A stretch of DNA of 64,000 nucleotides, from positions 62,001-126,000 of the forward strand of contig NZ_QWEG01000004.1 in the NCBI RefSeq assembly GCF_003515685.1, in the 5' to 3' direction. The notes beneath the pieces were generated by a model, which ran no database searches, had not been told where the DNA came from, and was given only the letters and a program-made list of their open reading frames with translations. Of the stretch, positions 23,777 to 33,296 are shown piece by piece. A program made the translations under genes and the position numbers. Every line of letters starts with the position of its first letter. The first letter of the stretch is position 1. The DNA is from Neobacillus notoginsengisoli (GTDB lineage Bacteria > Bacillota > Bacilli > Bacillales > Cytobacillaceae).

Positions 23777-25108
23777 TTAAGACGCTTTTAATTCAGTTTG
23801 TTTGATTGATTTTTCCCCTTTGCTGCCGCTCATCATTAAGCCAAGCAGCGCGCCCACGATAGCGGGAAGGACCCAATCCATCCCGGCTGAAGCGAATGGG
23901 AGAGCATTCCGAAGAGCGAGGACGGGTCCGAGTTTGAACCCGAATGTGCTTAAACCGCCGATCGCCGCGAAGACTCCTGTGAATAGCATCGATGTTCCGT
24001 AGACCATGCGCGGATTCTTATAAAAGCGGTGGAAAAAGCTTAATGTAATCAAGACGATTGTCAGCGGATAAGCGGTAACCAGGAACGGAACAGAAACCTT
24101 TAGAATTTGCGCCAAGCCCATATTTGAAAGAGTAAAACCAATGAAGGCAACGCCGGCTACGACTGCTTTATAGCTCAACTTTGGAAAAAGGTTCGAGAAA
24201 TATTGGCCGCAGGCAGCTGTAAGGCCGACAACCGTTGTAAAGCAAGCGAGTGTAAAAATAAGTCCGAGCAGCATAGGGCCGTATTTGCCTAGAAGGAGTG
24301 CCGAAGCAGTTGTCAGGAGCTCGGTTCCAGATTCAAATGAGCTGCCAACAGCGATTTTTCCGCCAACAAACGCAACCGACAAATAGACCAGAGTGAGAAG
24401 TGTCCCTGCGATAACAGCGGCTTTCATTGTGTAACGAGTGAGCTGTTTATCATCGCTTACCCCGCGCTTTTTAATAGCAGTTAGGATCACAATTCCGAAA
24501 GCAAGTGCGGCCAAGGCATCCATTGTATTATAGCCTTCTAGAAAGCCTTTGAAGAAGGCTCCCGCTTCATAGCCGCCGGACGGAGCCGGAAACGGGCCAT
24601 TTAATTTTGTGAAACCTGCCGTACACAAGGCGACAATGGCGATAAGCAAAACCGGCGTGATCAAGCGTCCCATATATTTTTCCATCTTATCCCGATTGAG
24701 AGCGGTCAAATAGACGATTCCAAAGAAAATAGCTGAGAAAACGAATAATGTCATAGTTTTACTTAAAGATTCCGGGGCGAACGGGAGGACGCCCATTTCA
24801 AAAGCAACGGTGGCATTCCGCGGGATTGCCAGGAATGGCCCGATTGATAAATAAACAACAACCATGAAGATCGTGCTAAACGTTGGATGAACCCGGTTCG
24901 CTAGAGCTTCCGCCCCGCCCTTGGCGAGGGAAACAGCCAGAAGGACTGCGAATGGAAGACCAACAGCAGTCAGGATAAATCCTGCCATCGCCATCCAGTA
25001 AGATGTCCCGGACAAAGCGCCAAGAATTGGAGGGAAAATTAAATTGCCAGCTCCGAAAAACATTGAAAATAACATGAACCCGATGAACAGTGTGTCAAAC
25101 TTTTTCAT
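23777..25108 (-). CDS. brnQ: Branched-chain amino-acid transporter
   Basis: 443 residues of the LIVCS family, a sodium- or proton-coupled importer of Leu, Ile and Val with about twelve TM helices. The N-terminus FDTLFIGFMLFSMFFGAGNLIFPP is diagnostic, as are AIPRNATVAFEMG and LEGYNTMDALAALAFGIV. The ATG at 25108 was chosen because AAGGGAGAG stands 5 bp upstream. The longer in-frame reading starts inside the T-box leader and is not used. Expression should follow uncharged tRNA through the T-box just upstream. Confidence 0.93.
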   Translation of the reverse strand: MKKFDTLFIGFMLFSMFFGAGNLIFPPILGALSGTSYWMAMAGFILTAVGLPFAVLLAVSLAKGGAEALANRVHPTFSTIFMVVVYLSIGPFLAIPRNATVAFEMGVLPFAPESLSKTMTLFVFSAIFFGIVYLTALNRDKMEKYMGRLITPVLLIAIVALCTAGFTKLNGPFPAPSGGYEAGAFFKGFLEGYNTMDALAALAFGIVILTAIKKRGVSDDKQLTRYTMKAAVIAGTLLTLVYLSVAFVGGKIAVGSSFESGTELLTTASALLLGKYGPMLLGLIFTLACFTTVVGLTAACGQYFSNLFPKLSYKAVVAGVAFIGFTLSNMGLAQILKVSVPFLVTAYPLTIVLITLSFFHRFYKNPRMVYGTSMLFTGVFAAIGGLSTFGFKLGPVLALRNALPFASAGMDWVLPAIVGALLGLMMSGSKGEKSIKQTELKAS

Positions 25109-25198
25109 TTTAACTCTCCCTTTCATGAGAATGCGCAAGCGGCCAACCCGGACATTTCTCGAATATATTTGTGAATTTTTACTATAGTAAAATAAAAA

Positions 25199-25455
25199 AC
25201 TCGCCCCTGTTAAAAACAGGGACGAGTTAATAACCCGTGATACCACCCACATTCCGCAATCGCCAAAAAGGCATGCGGCACTCAGTAACGTACAATCATA
25301 CGTCTTCCTTGTAACGGCGGAAACCCGTCAAAGCTTACTTTCTTTCAGCTTTGCATCTCAGAGATGATTTTCGGTCAGGTACTGGACACCGGCTTTCACC
25401 ACATGCCGGCTCTCTGGGGAACAGTTTTCCTGGCTTACTCTTCTCGTCATTGATT
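25199..25455 (-). promoter_or_regulatory. T-box riboswitch leader of brnQ, probable isoleucine specifier
   Basis: On the minus strand the leader carries GACGAGAAGAGTAAGC at the base of stem I. After the stem I arms comes GAAAATCATCTC; GAGA/UCUC closes the specifier loop and leaves AUC followed by A, an isoleucine codon. The T-box motif appears as TGGGTGGTATCAC (25248-25237 region). It is followed by the terminator AACTCGTCCCTGT/ACAGGGGCGAGTT and a T-run (25228-25193). The specifier reading is from pairing by eye. Confidence 0.9.
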
Positions 25456-25526
25456 TTTTAAAAAATTAAGAATGTGGAATTTGTCTAGCTTCACACCGGG
25501 CGCTTGCCCTTTTCTTATTTAAAAAT

Positions 25527-25555
25527 AATTTATCAGACAATGAGTGAAGTGTCAA
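25527..25555 (-). promoter_or_regulatory. Sigma-A promoter of the T-box/brnQ transcript
   Basis: On the minus strand TTGACA (25555-25550), 17 bp, TAAATT (25532-25527), about 70 bp before the T-box stem I. A 13-of-14 cre-like sequence (TGTAAACGATTTCT on the + strand) lies further upstream at 25632-25645. The rest of the 25109-25687 gap is this leader and AT-rich DNA. Confidence 0.8.
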
Positions 25556-25687
25556 CCACTTTTAGACAATTTCAATAATTGCGGCAGATAGGGCGAAAAA
25601 AATTTATGTTCAAAAGTTAATTTGGCAATATTGTAAACGATTTCTTTAATGGAAATTAATTTTGCGAAAACAATATTCTTTTTAAGG

Positions 25688-27352
25688 CTATAGTAAAGTG
25701 GCTGTTGCCGCTCCGAGTTCGGGCGCGCGTCTGGCCGGAAGCTCAATCACAACGCTTGTCCCTTTATTCAATGCGCTTGTAAAGACCATGTTCCCATGAT
25801 GGGAATCAACGATTTTAGAGCTGACTGTCAGTCCAAGTCCTGTCCCCTTTTCTTTTGAGGAATAGAAGGGTTCGCCGATTTTTTCAAGTCGTTCCTTTGA
25901 GATTCCAATTCCGTCATCCTTTATTGAAATTCTCACTTTTTCTTTTTCGGGCGTTTCTATACTTACAAAAACCTTACCGCCCGGGAAGGAGGCTTCGATG
26001 GCATTTTTCATTAGATTAATGAAAAGCTGTTTCAACTGATTTGGCTCACAGTCAATGCAAATATCTTTTTCGGTAAAGTCCCGGCATATCTCGACATTGT
26101 GAATTGCCGTAACGGGTTCCAAAAGGGAGATGACATTCCGGATAATGTTTTGAAGGCCTGCACGGACAAATTTGATTCCCTGCGGCTTGGCAAGTAAAAG
26201 CAGTTCACCTGCAATATGGTTAATTCTGTTCAATTCCTCCGCCATAATGGAGTAATAAAATTGATGCTTTTTATCCTCCGATTCAAGAAGCTGGACAAAC
26301 CCAATCAAAGATGTGAGTGGGTTGCGGATTTCATGGGCAACACTTGCGGATAATTCGCCCACAATTGAAAGCTTTTCTGTCCTTCTCAATTTCTCTTCTG
26401 TTTTCCTGAGTCTTGTTACATTCTTGGCGTGGCCAACGATTCCCCTCGTTTCTCCATGAACCATCATGGGTAGGGATGTGCATTCCAAAACGATTTGTTC
26501 TCTGTCCTTACTATTTAATTCAAGCTCAATAATTTGCGGTCGCTTTTCATTTAAGACGACTGAAATGTATTTTTCTAACGTTTTCTTGTAACGGAAAGGG
26601 AGAAGATTTTGCAAACGCCTACCTACAATTTCTTCGCGTTTATAACCTGTCACTTCTTCAAATCTCGGATTCAAGTCGATGAATCTGCCGTCCAGGTCAG
26701 TCATGTATACGATGTCAGGGCTGTATTCAAATAAGGATTTGTATTGCTGGCGGCTTTCCTCAAGCAAGTTCATGAGTTGCCTTTTTTGGGTTATATCCCT
26801 CCCAATAATAACGAGGCCTTTGCGGCTTCCGTCAGGGTTGAATAAAGGGACTTTAATCGTATCGAATATTTTCTTATCACCATTAGGGGAAACTAGTACT
26901 TCTTCTACCCGGGTAATTTTACGATTTTTCCACGTCTCTTCATCAGAAACCTCACAATAATGAAGGGCTTCGGCATAGTCCTTAGAATAGGTAGCTAGTT
27001 CTGAATCCTTTTTTCCTCGGTAGTCTACCCCTTCGAGCCCAAAAAGCTTTAGCCCGAATTCATTCACTTCAACCCACCTGCCCTCGCCGTCTTTGAAATT
27101 GACAAAGTCGACCATCGATTGAATGAGGGTAGAGAGGCGTTGTTTATCGATTTTTGTTGTATTGAGTTCCTCTGTTTTTTTAAGAGCTAGATAAAAGAGG
27201 ATGGCTGTTGCAGCAACATACAGCCCTTCTTTTATTTGGCCGGCAAGGGTGACTAGGGGGGAGGGCTCGAACTGGGCGAGCAGCAGATTTGTTCCGTAAA
27301 TCCAAACGATGCTGCCGGTGATATACCAAATAATCATTTGTTTTTTCTTCAT
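25688..27352 (-). CDS. PAS-domain sensor histidine kinase (sporulation-kinase type)
   Basis: 554 residues. Two TM helices lie at the N-terminus (~8-60). A PAS domain spans ~75-190 (DFVNFKDGEGRWVEVNEFGLKLFG) and a second ~205-315 (YKSLFEYSPDIVYMTDLDGRF). The HisKA box is VAHEIRNPLTSLIGFVQLL, and the HATPase has N (NLMKNAIEA), G1 (DDGIGI) and GTGLGL boxes. No response regulator is adjacent, as with KinA-E, which phosphorylate Spo0F. The ATG follows AGGAGCGGAGCT. The final residues (ARRAPELGAATATLL) are a non-conserved tail. Confidence 0.88.
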   Translation of the reverse strand: MKKKQMIIWYITGSIVWIYGTNLLLAQFEPSPLVTLAGQIKEGLYVAATAILFYLALKKTEELNTTKIDKQRLSTLIQSMVDFVNFKDGEGRWVEVNEFGLKLFGLEGVDYRGKKDSELATYSKDYAEALHYCEVSDEETWKNRKITRVEEVLVSPNGDKKIFDTIKVPLFNPDGSRKGLVIIGRDITQKRQLMNLLEESRQQYKSLFEYSPDIVYMTDLDGRFIDLNPRFEEVTGYKREEIVGRRLQNLLPFRYKKTLEKYISVVLNEKRPQIIELELNSKDREQIVLECTSLPMMVHGETRGIVGHAKNVTRLRKTEEKLRRTEKLSIVGELSASVAHEIRNPLTSLIGFVQLLESEDKKHQFYYSIMAEELNRINHIAGELLLLAKPQGIKFVRAGLQNIIRNVISLLEPVTAIHNVEICRDFTEKDICIDCEPNQLKQLFINLMKNAIEASFPGGKVFVSIETPEKEKVRISIKDDGIGISKERLEKIGEPFYSSKEKGTGLGLTVSSKIVDSHHGNMVFTSALNKGTSVVIELPARRAPELGAATATLL

Positions 27353-27437
27353 AGCTCCGCTCCTGAAAAAGGTTATTCAATGGCACGAGAAATTCGACAA
27401 CACTCCTAGAGCAAGCCCCTGTTTGTTCGATATCCGG

Positions 27438-28376
27438 TTAGGTATGACGTTCCTTTCGGCCAAGGTTCCTTTTCCTTGAAGCCATCAATTCTTCAAAGGC
27501 TCCTGACCCGAACAATACGCCAGCCAGAATGAAGGGGAAGCCCGCAATGTGAGAAATGGTAATCTCCTCATTTAGGAAAATGGCCGCGCCAACAAGGGAG
27601 AAAAACGGACTCAGATTTATAAAAATCGCTGATTCGGCGACTCCCACTTTTCCGATTGCGTAATTATAGGCCATATGCCCAAAGGCGGTTGAAATAACGG
27701 CCGAGGCAAAAAAGATTACCCAGACGGATCCGGGAGCATTTCCAAGCATGGCGAGTCCCCCGGGCTCCTGACCAAGGCTGATAAAAAACAGAAGAATAGA
27801 GCCTAAAACTAGCATATATCCAGTCATAAGGCGGGGATCCATCGTACGGGAAGCTCTTTTGATTAAGATGAAGCTGCCTGCCTGTGCCAAAATGGACAGG
27901 AAAATAAACAAATCACCAAGAGAAATCGTTCCGACTCCTTGGCCGTTATCCAGGACGATAAACGTAACGCCTGCAAGCCCGGCTAAGACCCCGACGATCC
28001 GGATAATGTGTAAGCGGCTGCCAAGGAAAATGGCTGCAAGGATTGCTGATAACAGAGGGCCGAGACCAAGAATCAAACCCGCATTCGAAGCGGTTGTTTT
28101 TGTCAGGCCAACCGACAGAAAATAATGGTGGCAAACAACGTTAAAAATACTGGCGATTACAATGGCCAGAAATTCTGCTTTAGTTGGCTTGCGCACCTTT
28201 TTCATAAAGGCGAGATACAGAAATACCGCTCCCCCCGCAGTCAATATTCTTAGTGAGGTAATCGTTACCGGCGTAAAGGCGGTGACGATGATTTTAGTGG
28301 CAATGACGTTCAAGCCCCATGCCGCCATCACCGCTACCAAAATAGCATATATTTTAAAATTTTGCTTTTGTTCCAT
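27438..28376 (-). CDS. EamA/DMT-family transporter
   Basis: 312 residues with ten TM helices arranged as two EamA repeats: MAAWGLNVIATKIIV at the start of the first, and LGDLFIFLSILAQAGSFILIKRASR at the start of the second. The charged tail MASRKRNLGRKERHT is cytoplasmic. Members export or import small metabolites and drugs; the substrate here is unknown. It lies downstream of the beta-helix gene on the same strand but is separated by a hairpin and 170 bp, so it is probably transcribed alone. Confidence 0.87.
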   Translation of the reverse strand: MEQKQNFKIYAILVAVMAAWGLNVIATKIIVTAFTPVTITSLRILTAGGAVFLYLAFMKKVRKPTKAEFLAIVIASIFNVVCHHYFLSVGLTKTTASNAGLILGLGPLLSAILAAIFLGSRLHIIRIVGVLAGLAGVTFIVLDNGQGVGTISLGDLFIFLSILAQAGSFILIKRASRTMDPRLMTGYMLVLGSILLFFISLGQEPGGLAMLGNAPGSVWVIFFASAVISTAFGHMAYNYAIGKVGVAESAIFINLSPFFSLVGAAIFLNEEITISHIAGFPFILAGVLFGSGAFEELMASRKRNLGRKERHT

Positions 28377-28418
28377 TCTTCAATGTTCCTTCCTGCATAG
28401 ATTGCCTGACAATGAGAA

Positions 28419-28448
28419 AGAGGGATGGTGTGTGGACACCTTCCCTCT
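28419..28448 (-). terminator. Probable terminator of the beta-helix gene
   Basis: AGAGGGA...TCCCTCT and GGTGT...ACACC form a two-part stem with one T-T mismatch and a four-base loop. A modest T-rich stretch (CTTTCTCATT) follows on the minus strand. Confidence 0.5.
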
Positions 28449-28550
28449 GGCAATCCTTCTTATTGAGTTTTAGTATAACAGGTTTTTCACTATGAGGCAC
28501 TGCAAAAGTGCTGGATCCCAAGCATTCTCTCCTTGGAAGGAATGTTACAT

Positions 28551-30149
28551 TCACCCTTTTTTGGCCAGGCTTCCGTCCTTTTCGTAAACAAGGACCGTTT
28601 CTACGCGCGCCTGTTGGACGCCCTTGCCGATGGATATGGCATCTTTCGCTGAATCGTGTACGGTAAGGCTGCCAATCAGGATGGAATCAGCACAGTTCTC
28701 CCCTCCGAATACTTTCAAGTCTGTTCCCGCGGTCCGGAAACCGCTGACTGAAACATGATTAAGCGCGACATTTCTGGAACGGTATTGAATGGCCATTACA
28801 GGCTCTCCCTGATAATCATAGTCCGGGTCGCCTATGGCAGTAAAATAGTTTATGGAGACATTTCGATAAGCCGAAACAACAAGTGCTCTTGGCTTCGAGC
28901 CGGCATATAGCTCTGTACGGATTGGTGCAATTGAAACGAGATTGGTTGCCCTGATATGAAAGGCCGTTTTTGAAACAGGATCCGTACTTTTATGGTGGTC
29001 GATATGCCTCCAGTTAAAGGAACGGTTGTCGTGAACGGACAGGTGGCCGATAATGTTGACGTTTGACGCGGCGGATGAATTGCCGTGCGCTTTGATTTCG
29101 ATACCGCCGAAACAGCGGGTTGATGAATTATTGACAAGCCATACATTTTTCGAACCATCATCTGCTTCGAAGCCGTTTGAATTTGAAAAACCTTTCTTAT
29201 GGGCACGGCCGCTTGGGTCGCACATGTGGCAATTGGAGATGAGGATATTATCACTATGATGAGTTGTCACACCATCATCGCCAAAGCCGTAGCCATTCAA
29301 TCCGTCCAGCCATATATAATTGCTTCCGCCCCTAGCCCGATAGCCGTCACCGGAGTAATTGTAAATTGTCGAGGACACATCAAAGCAATGGAGCCCGGGG
29401 TTGATTGCCTCCACATCCTTCACCCAGCCGAAAGTGACATTCGCATAAAGAAGGCAGCTGGACCGGTTATTCCCGGCTGCCGTTTTCTTTACATCGCCCA
29501 GCCTCTCAACGTTCCAATCCAAGGTCATCCCTTTAACAAGAATATTGCGATTGCCTTTCCAGTGAGTCGCATTTGTCACAAGCTGGGAGGACTTTGGCGC
29601 TTTCTCATTAAGCTTCAGCACTGTTTGGCCTTTCCCCTCGCCAATCAAGCATGTCCAGGAGGGAAGCCGGATTTCGCTCGTGACAAATGTCCCTTTGGGG
29701 ACACGGACAGTCACCCTTCCGTTTCCAATCGCCTGTTTAAAGGCTTCTGTATTATCTGTTACTCCATCCCCGACCGCCCCATAATCCGCAACATTTACTT
29801 CCCTTCTCGAAACCGACATCAGGTGCCTGTATTCTTCATCAAGGATGTTTTTCCAGGAAGGGTACACACTGCCGTCATCCGCTACAATCGTTTTCGATTC
29901 CTCCATGGCCGGGGAGGTCTTTTTTGCAAAAAAGAACACAGGCATGGTTGTGAAGAGTTGTTTGAACTTAGCGGTTATCGGCCTTTTCCGTTCTGTTTCA
30001 AATGAATAACTGGACGGGTTGGCGCTGTGCTTCCTGAAAAGCTCTTCCGTTTCGGCTATGGCCCCCCGTAAATCCGTTTGAAAGGCCGAAACCTTTGCTA
30101 GCAGGGCGGCATTTTTGCGGGGATCATGCTTTTTATCTAAATAGAGCAT
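28551..30149 (-). CDS. Right-handed beta-helix protein, pectate-lyase superfamily
   Basis: 532 residues. About residues 1-115 are helical with no signal peptide or TM. The pectate_lyase_3 entry motif VNVADYGAVGDGVTDNTEAFKQAI starts at ~117 and is followed by parallel beta-helix rungs (VRVPKGTFVTSEIRLPS, GDGYRARGGSNYIWLDGLN, DDGVTTHHSDNILISNCHM). Such proteins are polysaccharide lyases/hydrolases or phage and surface fibres. The DDGV and HH pairs could be catalytic. The start is firm (GGAGGTGGAAAA before ATG), so lack of a secretion signal is real. No phage genes are nearby. Substrate unknown. Confidence 0.78.
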   Translation of the reverse strand: MLYLDKKHDPRKNAALLAKVSAFQTDLRGAIAETEELFRKHSANPSSYSFETERKRPITAKFKQLFTTMPVFFFAKKTSPAMEESKTIVADDGSVYPSWKNILDEEYRHLMSVSRREVNVADYGAVGDGVTDNTEAFKQAIGNGRVTVRVPKGTFVTSEIRLPSWTCLIGEGKGQTVLKLNEKAPKSSQLVTNATHWKGNRNILVKGMTLDWNVERLGDVKKTAAGNNRSSCLLYANVTFGWVKDVEAINPGLHCFDVSSTIYNYSGDGYRARGGSNYIWLDGLNGYGFGDDGVTTHHSDNILISNCHMCDPSGRAHKKGFSNSNGFEADDGSKNVWLVNNSSTRCFGGIEIKAHGNSSAASNVNIIGHLSVHDNRSFNWRHIDHHKSTDPVSKTAFHIRATNLVSIAPIRTELYAGSKPRALVVSAYRNVSINYFTAIGDPDYDYQGEPVMAIQYRSRNVALNHVSVSGFRTAGTDLKVFGGENCADSILIGSLTVHDSAKDAISIGKGVQQARVETVLVYEKDGSLAKKG

Positions 30150-30428
30150 TTTTCCACCTCCTGACTTGTTCCATTGAATAGGTTTAATATATTATTCCCG
30201 GTCTTGTCGGCAGTAATCTTTCGGGAAATACATTGGGTTTATTTCCTTTATTTTACTATAGGTGAAAGTCCCTACAAGGTATGCTGGTTTTCAAAACGAG
30301 ACACGGCATCTGCCCAATCTTTCGGCTTCGCTTCTTTAAAGGTACTTTGTTAAGATAGAGATGAATTAATAATGATGACAGAACATGATACACTAACAAA
30401 TACATAAAAAAATACTGGGAGGACGGCT

Positions 30429-33137
30429 ATGAATCTCGAAAAAATGCTAATTGAAAAAAAGTATTATGAAAGCTTTATGGAGGGGCAAAGTGAGCATCCG
30501 GCGGCTGTCCTTGCGGAAGCGTATCTTGAAGCAAGGGAGAGAGGAGAAGAAGGGCTTCAGGAAATCCGTTTTGCCCAAGGTGAAGTTTACTTTGGCTTCA
30601 GGGACTATGAAGCGGCCATCCAGAAATGGGAGGGCATCAGCGGCTCGCTGAAATCGTGGTCGGTAAAAAATACAGCCGATTCATATTACGAGCTTGGTGA
30701 ACTTGCAAAAGCGGAAGACCTGTACAGGGCGGCCGAACCGAAAAACAATTCTCTTAAGGCTGAGGTTGCGCTTCAGCTGTTTGCTCTCTATATTGAAAAA
30801 GGCAAAGAGGAGGCTGCCTCCGATACGATAAAAGGGCTGATTGCTGAAAACCCGGGCTATCCTGATGCAGCCAGTCTGGCGCGGAATTTTTTTGAAAGCC
30901 GCGGTGATTGGTCCAGTGCAACCGACCTGGCCGCAAACGAACTCGAGAGGACAAAAACAACGGACTGGGCGGACGTCCTCATTTCCTATGTCGACAGGGG
31001 CGCCACTAGCGGAATGCATCCTGCCTATTTCATGAAGGTGCTCGCCTTTCTGTATGAATTGGACAAAGATAGATTCGGACATCTAGCTGCCTCGCTTTGG
31101 AAAAACTACTTCGGCACAGAGAATTATTTTGCGTGGATAAATGAATTTAATGCATTGCTTGCCGGGTTATCTGATCTTCCGAACGGGGAATGGCCGGAGT
31201 TGACCGAGTTATATAAGGAAGCCTATCTGGACTTTACAACTTCCGGCAATTATTCAATCCAATCCCTTTCTGGAATTATGCCACCTTTACTGAAGAATTG
31301 GCTTGATATCGAAGACAGGCAGACAATCGGGTTGGCGGCATCGGCCCTCCTGGCATGGAGCGGCAAGTATCCTGGTGGGATTTCCGCGAAATCAATTGAA
31401 ACAGCTGAAACTGCGCTATCCCACTCTAAGAGAACTGAAAATGACTTTACAGAGGGACTTTCCTTGCTTTCAGAAATCGCCGCGTGGTCAAACAGTCAGG
31501 GGATGCAGCTTGGGCCGCGATTTGAGTGGATTGCCGGAGAACTTGCAAACTTCCGCACAAGGCATGTTGTGACAGTAGGCATGCAGGGGAGCGGGAAAGC
31601 ACACGTGCTCCGAAATATTTTCGGGGATGCCTATCCAGACGGAGCCGACTCGGGTGCGCTTGCGTTTAAGTACCAGGATGAAGCGGCTGTCAGCAAAGTC
31701 ACCGATGAAGGCATAGACGAAGTGGAAGTCTTCGAAGAATTGACAAGTGCTGAAAATGGGAATGGCATCATTTCTTTTTCGCTCCCGATTCCATTCCTTA
31801 AGGATTCAGGTCTATCCTTTATCGACCTGCCTGAATTTGAGGATGAAACACTTGGACCTGATGAGATGGAATATATTCATTTAGCGGACAGCCTCCTGGT
31901 GACCGTCGAATCAAGAGAACCGTTAACAACCCCCGAAAGGATTGTTATCGGCCAAATCCGTGAAATGCAGCCTGGACTGCCGATTCATTTCCTGCTTACC
32001 CAGACAGGGGAACCGGATCCGTATGCGTTTGAGCAGGCAGCCATGCAGATTAAAGCATCCTTCCCCGATTCAGAAGTGATAAAAGCAGGGCCTTCTCCAG
32101 ATAGAAATTATCTATTTGAAGACATTGTAAAGGCTGCTGTAATCGGAACCCCTGAGCGAAGTATAATAGGAAGCCGCTCCGATAAGCTGCTCCTGTTGAT
32201 CAGGAGGGCGTTGGATCATTTGCTCCTACAGCGTACGGAACAAGAGAAAGGTATTCAGGATAAGATTGAAAATGAGGAGCAAATGGCTTCAAAATTAACG
32301 GGCGCCATCCATCAGCTAAATGATATTGAATCAGAAAAGATTGAAAAGATACAAAAATCCTATCGTCTGTTAGTAGATGAAGCAAAAGCAGAGATGCTCA
32401 CAGAAATCCCGGAAATTTTGCGGGGAACAGCAGATGTGATTAAAGAGGATAGTGACTTCAGGAATATTCATCTCGATTTGAATGAGGAGATGAATAGAAG
32501 GCTGAATGAGTATATGAATGGAACCGCCATGCCGAAACTCCGCACTGCTCTCGAACAATGGATTGAGGAAACAGGCGGGGAACTAATTCATATCCAGGAA
32601 TATCTTGATGAAATGAGTGACGGTTTCAATAAGCTTTATGGACAGGATTGGATTCGCCTGGACTGCGACTTCCGTATTGTCGAAGACTGGAAAAGGGACA
32701 TTGGCCGGATGACAAACGGCTACCAGCTTGATAAAGTGAATATTCTGTTGCGCCGGACGCCTTCCCAGATCTTTTTAAAGGGTGCCGGAAAGCTTTTTGG
32801 AGCCTTGCCGCAAAATAACGCGATGCTTTATAACCGCTACAAGACATATGTTGAAACCGAGGACTATCTTGATACTGCCAGACACGTGAATGACCGTTTC
32901 TTCCTCCAGTTTGATTTGTTCGAGAAAGCGATTGGCAGGGATATATCACTGTTCTTCCATCGTCCGCATGAAGTCCTTGATGCGACGCTAAGAGATACCC
33001 AGGCTCAACTGGAAAACAGCAGAAGCATGGCGGATGATATGAAGAAAAATCCACAGCGTTTCCATGATCCCGTGGCTTTGTTCAGCATTCGGCTCAGGCA
33101 GCTTGAATGGTTGGAAATCGTCGGTAACAGACTGTGA
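30429..33137 (+). CDS. Large TPR protein with degenerate dynamin-like GTPase domain
   Basis: 902 residues. Residues ~15-180 are TPR-like repeats (IRFAQGEVYFGFRDYEAAIQKWEG, ADSYYELGELAKAEDLYRAAEP). A helical region runs to ~375. A P-loop-like VGMQGSGKAHVLRNIF sits at 383-398, where Ala391 replaces the Ser/Thr that normally binds Mg. A switch-2-like DLPEF is at 466-470, and TQTGEPD at 524-530 stands where (N/T)KxD is expected. From ~590 the protein is long and helical, with coiled-coil parts, like the stalk of dynamin-like proteins. No TM is seen. The ATG follows GGGAGGACGGCT. Monocistronic. Function unknown; membrane remodelling or envelope stress is speculation. Confidence 0.65.
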   Translation: MNLEKMLIEKKYYESFMEGQSEHPAAVLAEAYLEARERGEEGLQEIRFAQGEVYFGFRDYEAAIQKWEGISGSLKSWSVKNTADSYYELGELAKAEDLYRAAEPKNNSLKAEVALQLFALYIEKGKEEAASDTIKGLIAENPGYPDAASLARNFFESRGDWSSATDLAANELERTKTTDWADVLISYVDRGATSGMHPAYFMKVLAFLYELDKDRFGHLAASLWKNYFGTENYFAWINEFNALLAGLSDLPNGEWPELTELYKEAYLDFTTSGNYSIQSLSGIMPPLLKNWLDIEDRQTIGLAASALLAWSGKYPGGISAKSIETAETALSHSKRTENDFTEGLSLLSEIAAWSNSQGMQLGPRFEWIAGELANFRTRHVVTVGMQGSGKAHVLRNIFGDAYPDGADSGALAFKYQDEAAVSKVTDEGIDEVEVFEELTSAENGNGIISFSLPIPFLKDSGLSFIDLPEFEDETLGPDEMEYIHLADSLLVTVESREPLTTPERIVIGQIREMQPGLPIHFLLTQTGEPDPYAFEQAAMQIKASFPDSEVIKAGPSPDRNYLFEDIVKAAVIGTPERSIIGSRSDKLLLLIRRALDHLLLQRTEQEKGIQDKIENEEQMASKLTGAIHQLNDIESEKIEKIQKSYRLLVDEAKAEMLTEIPEILRGTADVIKEDSDFRNIHLDLNEEMNRRLNEYMNGTAMPKLRTALEQWIEETGGELIHIQEYLDEMSDGFNKLYGQDWIRLDCDFRIVEDWKRDIGRMTNGYQLDKVNILLRRTPSQIFLKGAGKLFGALPQNNAMLYNRYKTYVETEDYLDTARHVNDRFFLQFDLFEKAIGRDISLFFHRPHEVLDATLRDTQAQLENSRSMADDMKKNPQRFHDPVALFSIRLRQLEWLEIVGNRL

Positions 33138-33178
33138 GTTCGGTATCGGAAATTATATAGTTCAACCTATTTAAAAAC

Positions 33179-33217
33179 GCATCCCTTTGTTCTTGCAAGG
33201 GGATGCTTTATTTTGAA
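33179..33217 (+). terminator. Terminator after the TPR/GTPase-like gene
   Basis: GCATCCCTTTG and CAAGGGGATGC pair with one G-T wobble around a short loop, followed by TTTATTTTG. Confidence 0.75.
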
Positions 33218-33232
33218 GCTGGCTGCATTAGG

Positions 33233-33261
33233 TTTCTATTCTATTTTTAATTTTGTATAAT
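33233..33261 (+). promoter_or_regulatory. Sigma-A type promoter of the Ktr channel gene
   Basis: TTTCTA, 17 bp, TATAAT, 36 bp before the start codon. The -10 box is perfect and the -35 box is weak. Confidence 0.5.
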
Positions 33262-33296
33262 GTGGTTATTCCATTACGAACTCAGAGGTTAATTCT

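Noticed and set aside
25109-25252. N-terminal extension of BrnQ
   Set aside because: It lies within the T-box terminator region, and the transporter start at 25108 has a good ribosome site.
25480-25520. Remnant of a GTCTAGCTxCAGCGCC-type Bacillus repeat with a GGGCGCTTGCCC hairpin
   Set aside because: Too short and degenerate to call as an element; it is transcribed as the beginning of the T-box leader.
25632-25645. Cre-like TGTAAACGATTTCT
   Set aside because: Thirteen of fourteen positions match, but it is about 77 bp upstream of the brnQ -35 box and next to the end of another gene, so a role is not supported.
28551-30149. Prophage tail-spike gene
   Set aside because: The fold would fit, but no other phage genes occur near it.
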